Assembly (NCBI GenBank): GCA_035236585.1
Contig: CP141127.1
Location: 76,179,495-76,243,494, forward strand
Origin: Warburgia ugandensis
Lineage: Eukaryota > Streptophyta > Magnoliopsida > Canellales > Canellaceae
Length of the DNA: 64,000 nucleotides
Direction: 5' to 3'
In this document: piece by piece, positions 59,304 through 64,000 of the stretch
Layout of the letters: each line of letters opens with the position of its first letter
Position numbering within the stretch: the stretch's first letter is position 1
The notes under the pieces: generated by a model
Databases searched by the model: none
What the model was told of the DNA's origin: nothing
Seen by the model: only the letters and a program-made list of their open reading frames with translations
Translations under genes and position numbers: made by a program

Positions 59304-60060
59304 TTCATTTCAATGGATGTGTTCTATTTTTCTTTTGATTGAAGTACACTATTTCAATGTATGTGCTTTCTTTGTTTCAAACTTTCAAATTTCAATGATG
59401 TGATTGGAAAGTTGGTGTTTTGATCAGTAGATGGGTTGTTCATCAATTTTCAATGATGTCAGCAGATGGGGTTGTATCATGTACATACAGATACAGTCCG
59501 GGTGATACAGAAGTAGATAACTTTGGAGAGGGAGGCAGATATGGAGGTTGAAAATTGAAACTACTGATACTGAAGTTGTAGATATGATTCATATGAATAT
59601 GATACCAAAATAAAGATAAATTTATTCCAAAATAATGACAAATAAGATGATTCTAAAAGAACCATCCTATATTGCTCAATATAGGATGGTTCTTTAGGAC
59701 GGTTCTTTTAGAATCATCTTATTTGTCATTATTTTGGAATAAATTTGTCTTTATTTTGGTATCATATTCATATCAATCATATCTACAACTTCAGTATCAG
59801 TAATTTCAATTTTCAACCTCCATATCTGCCTCCCTCTCCAAAGTTATCTACTTCTGTATCACCCGGACTGTATCTGTATGTACATGATACAACCCCATCT
59901 GCTGACATCATTGAAAATTGATGAACAACCCATCTGCTGATCAAAACACCAACTTCCCAATCACATCATTGAAATTTGAAAGTTTGAAACAAAGAAAGCA
60001 TATATATTGAAATAGTGTACTTCAATCAAAAGAAAAATAGAACACATCCATTGAAATGAA
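59304..60060. repeat. Long inverted repeat: two 360-bp arms, 37-bp spacer
   Basis: The left arm 59304-59663 reads, on the opposite strand, as the right arm 59701-60060, with only a handful of differences by eye. The 37-base centre (59664-59700) is itself a small hairpin (ATCCTATATTG.CAATATAGGAT) carrying the same GGATGGTT/GGACGGTT motif as arrays A-C (this is array D). A transcript crossing it would fold into a long double-stranded hairpin. It lies 70 bases past the end of the Ulp1-type gene. Confidence 0.95.
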
Positions 60061-60254
60061 CTGAGAAGATTTTTTTTTTATCATGTATCTAACACAGAAA
60101 GATAAGAGTACCTATATTGTAAATAGCCTTTTACTAGATTTATCAAGTACAGAAGAAAAAGACAGAATCGCCATTTATCAAGTAAGTACAGTAAAACGAC
60201 CTATATGATTTATTGATTCATTAAGCTCCAAAATTTCATGATTACCCGCAAGTC

Positions 60255-60590
60255 AGCATTTGGAATTGGATCTCCCAACATGTACGCCAAGCTGCGCACA
60301 AAAATGAACTGAAGTTGACATCCTTTTCCATTTGGATTCGGTAAAGAAGGCTGTTATAGAGATCAATTAGAGATATTTTGCAATAACTCCTTTCATCCAC
60401 AAAAACCATTCATAGGTGATGATGAAGTCTTAGAAATATCACTAGATCAATACCAAGTTAGTATCAGAAGCATGATTGATTGGTATTGGCAAAATAATGA
60501 GTCGAGGGAACAGGGCTTGTCCTTGGACTTCAAGGACACACCATACACAATCTCCAATACCCACAACCATTTGTTTGTGTCTTTGAAAAA
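60255..60590 (+). pseudogene. WAK/LRK10L-like receptor fragment (second copy)
   Basis: Decayed N-terminal ectodomain of a second GUB_WAK_bind-type receptor. One frame from about 60315 reads FPFGFGKEGCYRDQLEIFC, then NNSFHPQKPFI and on to DFKDTPYTISNTHNHLFVS, collinear with residues ~37-130 of the copy at 47031. It is too different to be a recent duplicate and is not the missing 3' part of that gene. The VDIP-FPFG junction needs one more base than is present, a frameshift, and no signal peptide or downstream kinase is visible. It suggests an old tandem WAK-like cluster now broken by transposons. Confidence 0.75.
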
Positions 60591-60599
60591 ATTAATAAA

Positions 60600-62060
60600 A
60601 TGGAGATCATTACTTTTTACCAAAAGAATTATGGACTATAAACATCTTACGGGTATGAAATTTAATATCTAGCTTATCTTAGCTACTCCTAACACGATGA
60701 ATGGGTTATATTTACAAAACATTTTTTCCATCCATGAAATGTAGGCTTGTACTCCTTCCCCTCTTCTTTAACATGTAAACTTACCAGAACTCTTTCTCAT
60801 GACAAAAACTTCTAAATTGGATCTAATCATATGGCCATGTTGGAATCTTAGTATAACTAGATGCCTAGACTAGAGGATCTCATCATACACTATCTTTTCA
60901 TTTAGGATTCATTTTTAATAGATCTAGTGTGCATTTGGGAAACTGAATTTAATTGTTTTTATTGATTTAGAATATCTCATGACATGTCCTAGTAAGAGTG
61001 CACACTCCAGAGGAGATGAAGGAGTACACTCCCCCTTTTCCATGCACGATACAATAATTTTTGGCAAATATAAGCCATTCATCATGTTTAAAAAGCCTGA
61101 CAAAAATTAATGATCGTGATTGTTGACCTAAAGAGACATAGATTAAAAACACCCAACAATTATGAACTTTGATGTCTAGCCTATTTAATCAATTCCTAAT
61201 ATGATGAACGTGTTAAATACTTAGATCTAACAAATATGGTTTTACCATGCATGAAAAATGGGGTGTATATTGCTCTGTCTCCTATTGAGCATGTACACTT
61301 TTGAGACTCTTTAGACAATAGAAAACTGTTTAAGTTTTTGTTAAGCCCTTTGTGAAATATTTTAGCATACCATAAAAACAATTAAATTCAAGTCCTAGTC
61401 ACACACAATTCAACTTATTTAGACTCACATAAATTATGCACACCAAAAGTTTCTACCTAAAGATTGTGTTTCTTTACCCCTTAAATCATGAAGATTAATA
61501 TGTAAGAATGAAATAATCGATGGTTAGAAATATTTTATAGCCATCATTTTTTAGAAGTGGGTAAAAAATGGGGTATAAGATGAATGGCTTAGATTTGAGA
61601 AGAAAAAAGGCATCTAAAATCAACATTTGGAAATACTAGGCCAGCTATGCATTTTTGTGTGGATAAATATCCTATAGCTATAAGTACAAGTTTTAGTTGC
61701 TTGTTGAATTTCAACCATTTATCTCCTAGTTCTCATCTTAACCTGAAAGAACACTTCTCCAATGAATGGTGTTAGACATTTTCATTAGGAAAATTATTTG
61801 GGAAAGCAAAAAGTAATGCATTGAGGAAAAGTAATCTTCATGGGCCTCATGTTTAAATTATTTGATACCCTCATCATGGTTGGCTTGCCTTAGATTGGTT
61901 AGATACCAAATTCATGATCATTGGATGATTCTAGCTATTCTGTTTAACTTTATTCATGATGGGCTTTGAATTTTTTTAAGAAAAAAACTATTGGTTAGAA
62001 GCATCTGATGAGAATTTTGTAGCTAGCGTGAATAGGCTAAGCCAGAAAAGGTAAGTGCAT
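60600..62060. other. Unassigned AT-rich spacer
   Basis: No recognised gene. Similar phrases recur at about 60700-60790, 60985-61090 and 61200-61330 (TGAATGGGTTATATTT or variants, CCATGCA.GAAA, GTACACTCC/TGTACTCC). Related words appear near 45880-46220, suggesting a dispersed old repeat. Confidence 0.35.
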
Positions 62061-62065
62061 GAGAT

Positions 62066-62520
62066 CATCCAAATATGGGCCTATCTTTGCTATAGTTGCA
62101 AATGCATTGCTTTTTTTATGTTTCCTTAGCAGCTCTCTTTTTATTATGAGTGTGAAACATATAACTTAGTAAATTCTTTTTGTTTTTGTTTAAATGTTAG
62201 GAAAATTTTGTTTTGAAATATCTGGAGCAACAAGAACAAAATTTTGATCATAAGAGTACTAGGATTAGGATTTGTCATATCTAACCATAATCCAAATATG
62301 GGCTTATCTTTGTTGCATTTCCAAATGCACTGATTTGATGATCTCCCTAGCAACACTCTTTTTGTTATGGGTGTGAAATAGATAACTTAGGAAATTGTTT
62401 CTTTTATAAGAAGTTTTTTTTTTTAATTTTAGGAATTTGTTTTTTTAAAGATCTAGAGCAATAGTAACAAAAGTTCAATCATAGGAGCACTAAGATTATA
62501 ATTTGTCACATCTAACCCTA
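62066..62520 (+). repeat. Tandem duplication, ~224-bp unit
   Basis: The segment starting ATCCAAATATGGGCCTATCTTTG at 62066 recurs at 62290. Shared blocks are GCAAATGCA.TG/CCAAATGCACTG, CTCTTTTT.TTATG.GTGTGAAA, TCTGGAGCAA/TCTAGAGCAA, and ATTTGTCA.ATCTAACC. The copies are clearly diverged. Non-coding. Confidence 0.8.
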
Positions 62521-62657
62521 GGTCCACCAAATGGATGCTTCATTCACCAACTACGTCCCTTTCAAAAAGCTTATGGTTGCAGCTAATAGTTCAAATTTTG
62601 CAGGTCAAATTATAAATTTGGTTGAGTTGATCAAACTTGACTTCTAAGTTAACTCAA

Positions 62658-64000
62658 TGTGATGACCCAGATTTTTTTAACATTTTTTTTATAATAATAA
62701 TAGTCATAGTTGGGATCCCAAAATAAAAAGATTCCATTAATTACTTTATGTGAATATTTCCTAAAAACTCTGGGTGTTATTTTCTTTTTCCAAAACATCA
62801 TGACCATGATTGAAATTATAAATATAAATACATAGTAAACAAAACACATTTCATTTTTAACGTCAAAATCATCGGCGCCTTTATTTTCAAAACTATAATG
62901 TCCAAAACATAATAATAATGTGGCCCATGGTTTATCCATCATAACATCCCACCACACTTAATTCAATGTCCATCATAAGTAATGCTATCATAATCAATTC
63001 CATAAATTAAAAGTATATAGTCCATAAAGAAAATTAAATAGTAGTCCTTCTATTAACTCACATTACGGTCTATCTATTAAAGTAAAGAGATCTCCTACTA
63101 CTATCACAGTCAACGGTCTTGCCCTTCCGGCTGTCGCGCTCAAGATCTAAGGCATTGCAAAATAAAGCAATGCCTCAGCAAGCTATTGCTTGTGTAGGTA
63201 CATAGACATTTAATGTAATAACAATGGAACAAAATTGAATAATTATACTGATACAATGAGTAAAGCAATTATCTACGAATCTATAATCATTTTAGGCAAT
63301 GCTAATAAGATCTTAAAACATCATATATGATAAAAAATGCATCTTATGGGTTTAAAACATGATATTAGCTAACATAAATGAGCATACAATAATAACAGTG
63401 CACCCTAATGTACGTGAGTCCTATGAGTGTCCCATACACTCGTATAACAGATCATGAGTACTCATATCACTCCTCTGAGTGTCGTCACACCCAGGTATAC
63501 AACAAAATCTCCATGCTCATTATGCAAGCATACAGAACAAGAGTATGGATCATCATGCCGCAGTGGCAACCCTCTAGGGTCTCAACTACCGTCGCTCCTT
63601 GTCGACACCATAATGGAAGACTTAACGTCTGTCCCTATGGGAAGGCCTGAACGGGTAGTGTGGACTATCCATGTTACTAATCATATCACAAATCTCGGAG
63701 GATGGGTGGCCGGCGCTACTCCCTCCTAGCATGACATCCACCGAGTGAGAGCACCCATCATAAAACACAAAACATGAAAATCACATATTTCAAAAACCAG
63801 GAGCAATCGTGGCTTGCAATCCCCGAGGCACTCCCCTCATCTCAGGGTTAGCCTCTAAAAGGACTAGCCACCAAGCCTCCACTTTTCCTTATGAAAACCC
63901 ATCAGTTTCAGTGGTGCAATAAAAAGATAAAAATTTTGATCATGCATAAATATGTAATATCGATCTCATGAAATCATCAATCATAATCCATTCAATACAG
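62658..64000 (+). mobile_element. Start of a third long-LTR family member, cut by the window edge
   Basis: It begins TGTGATGACCCAGATTTTT after CTCAA and matches the 40066 LTR in order: GGGATCCCA near its start, then AAAGCAATGCCTCAGCAAGCTATTGCTTGTGTAGG (only in part identical) near 63152. A region rich in CACTCAT/GTGTC words near 63410-63500 parallels 40840-41060 in the other copy. Its right end lies beyond the window, so solo LTR or full element cannot be decided. Short reading frames at 63408-63729 are not genes. Confidence 0.8.

Noticed and set aside
60700-61330. Possible MITE based on recurring phrases
   Set aside because: I could not define terminal inverted repeats or target duplications.

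Overview
This window looks like nuclear DNA of a flowering plant with a medium to large, repeat-rich genome. Nearly all recognisable content is transposable elements: Ty1/copia and Ty3/gypsy LTR retrotransposons, long solo LTRs, hAT and CACTA-like (En/Spm) DNA transposons, an Au-type SINE and very long GA/CT and AC microsatellites. The only host coding sequence recognised with confidence is two broken fragments of wall-associated-kinase-like (LRK10L/WAK) receptor genes. I cannot name the species. All boundaries were read by eye.

Layout. 1-800: mostly unassigned, with a possible minus-strand host exon at the edge. 805-5739: a degraded Ty3/gypsy chromovirus with a chromodomain-like end and a 3' LTR carrying a long GA tract. 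5740-7262: spacer with a minus-strand tRNA-derived SINE. 7268-29887: one old Ty1/copia element, delimited by a CTAAA target duplication, into which younger elements inserted. These are a ~4 kb solo LTR (9634-13631, ATAAT duplication) and a block at about 14.95-28.16 kb that itself holds a gag-protease-only Athila-like element (15345-26075, CTAAT duplication). 29.9-40.06 kb: gene-poor, unassigned. 40066-42996: a second solo LTR of the same long-LTR family (CCTAA duplication). 43-46.9 kb: an Au SINE with a perfect 12-bp target duplication, a possible second SINE head, GA repeats and a degenerate tandem array.

47.0-60.6 kb is the most unusual region. A WAK-like gene is cut after about 169 codons by a hAT-type terminus. 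Next come an almost complete minus-strand hAT transposase gene and a plus-strand gene of the plant Ptta/En/Spm-Ulp1 type (Transposase_24-like and DUF8039-like parts, then a C48 cysteine-protease part). Short palindromic repeats (GGACGGTTA/TAACCGTCC) occur in four arrays that bracket both transposon genes. The block ends in a nearly perfect 360-bp-arm inverted repeat centred on the same motif. A second WAK-like fragment lies just beyond. From 62658 to the window edge is the start of a third copy of the long-LTR family.

There is no operon-like logic here. The relationships are those of insertion order: older elements are split by younger ones, and a receptor-kinase cluster has been broken by DNA transposons.
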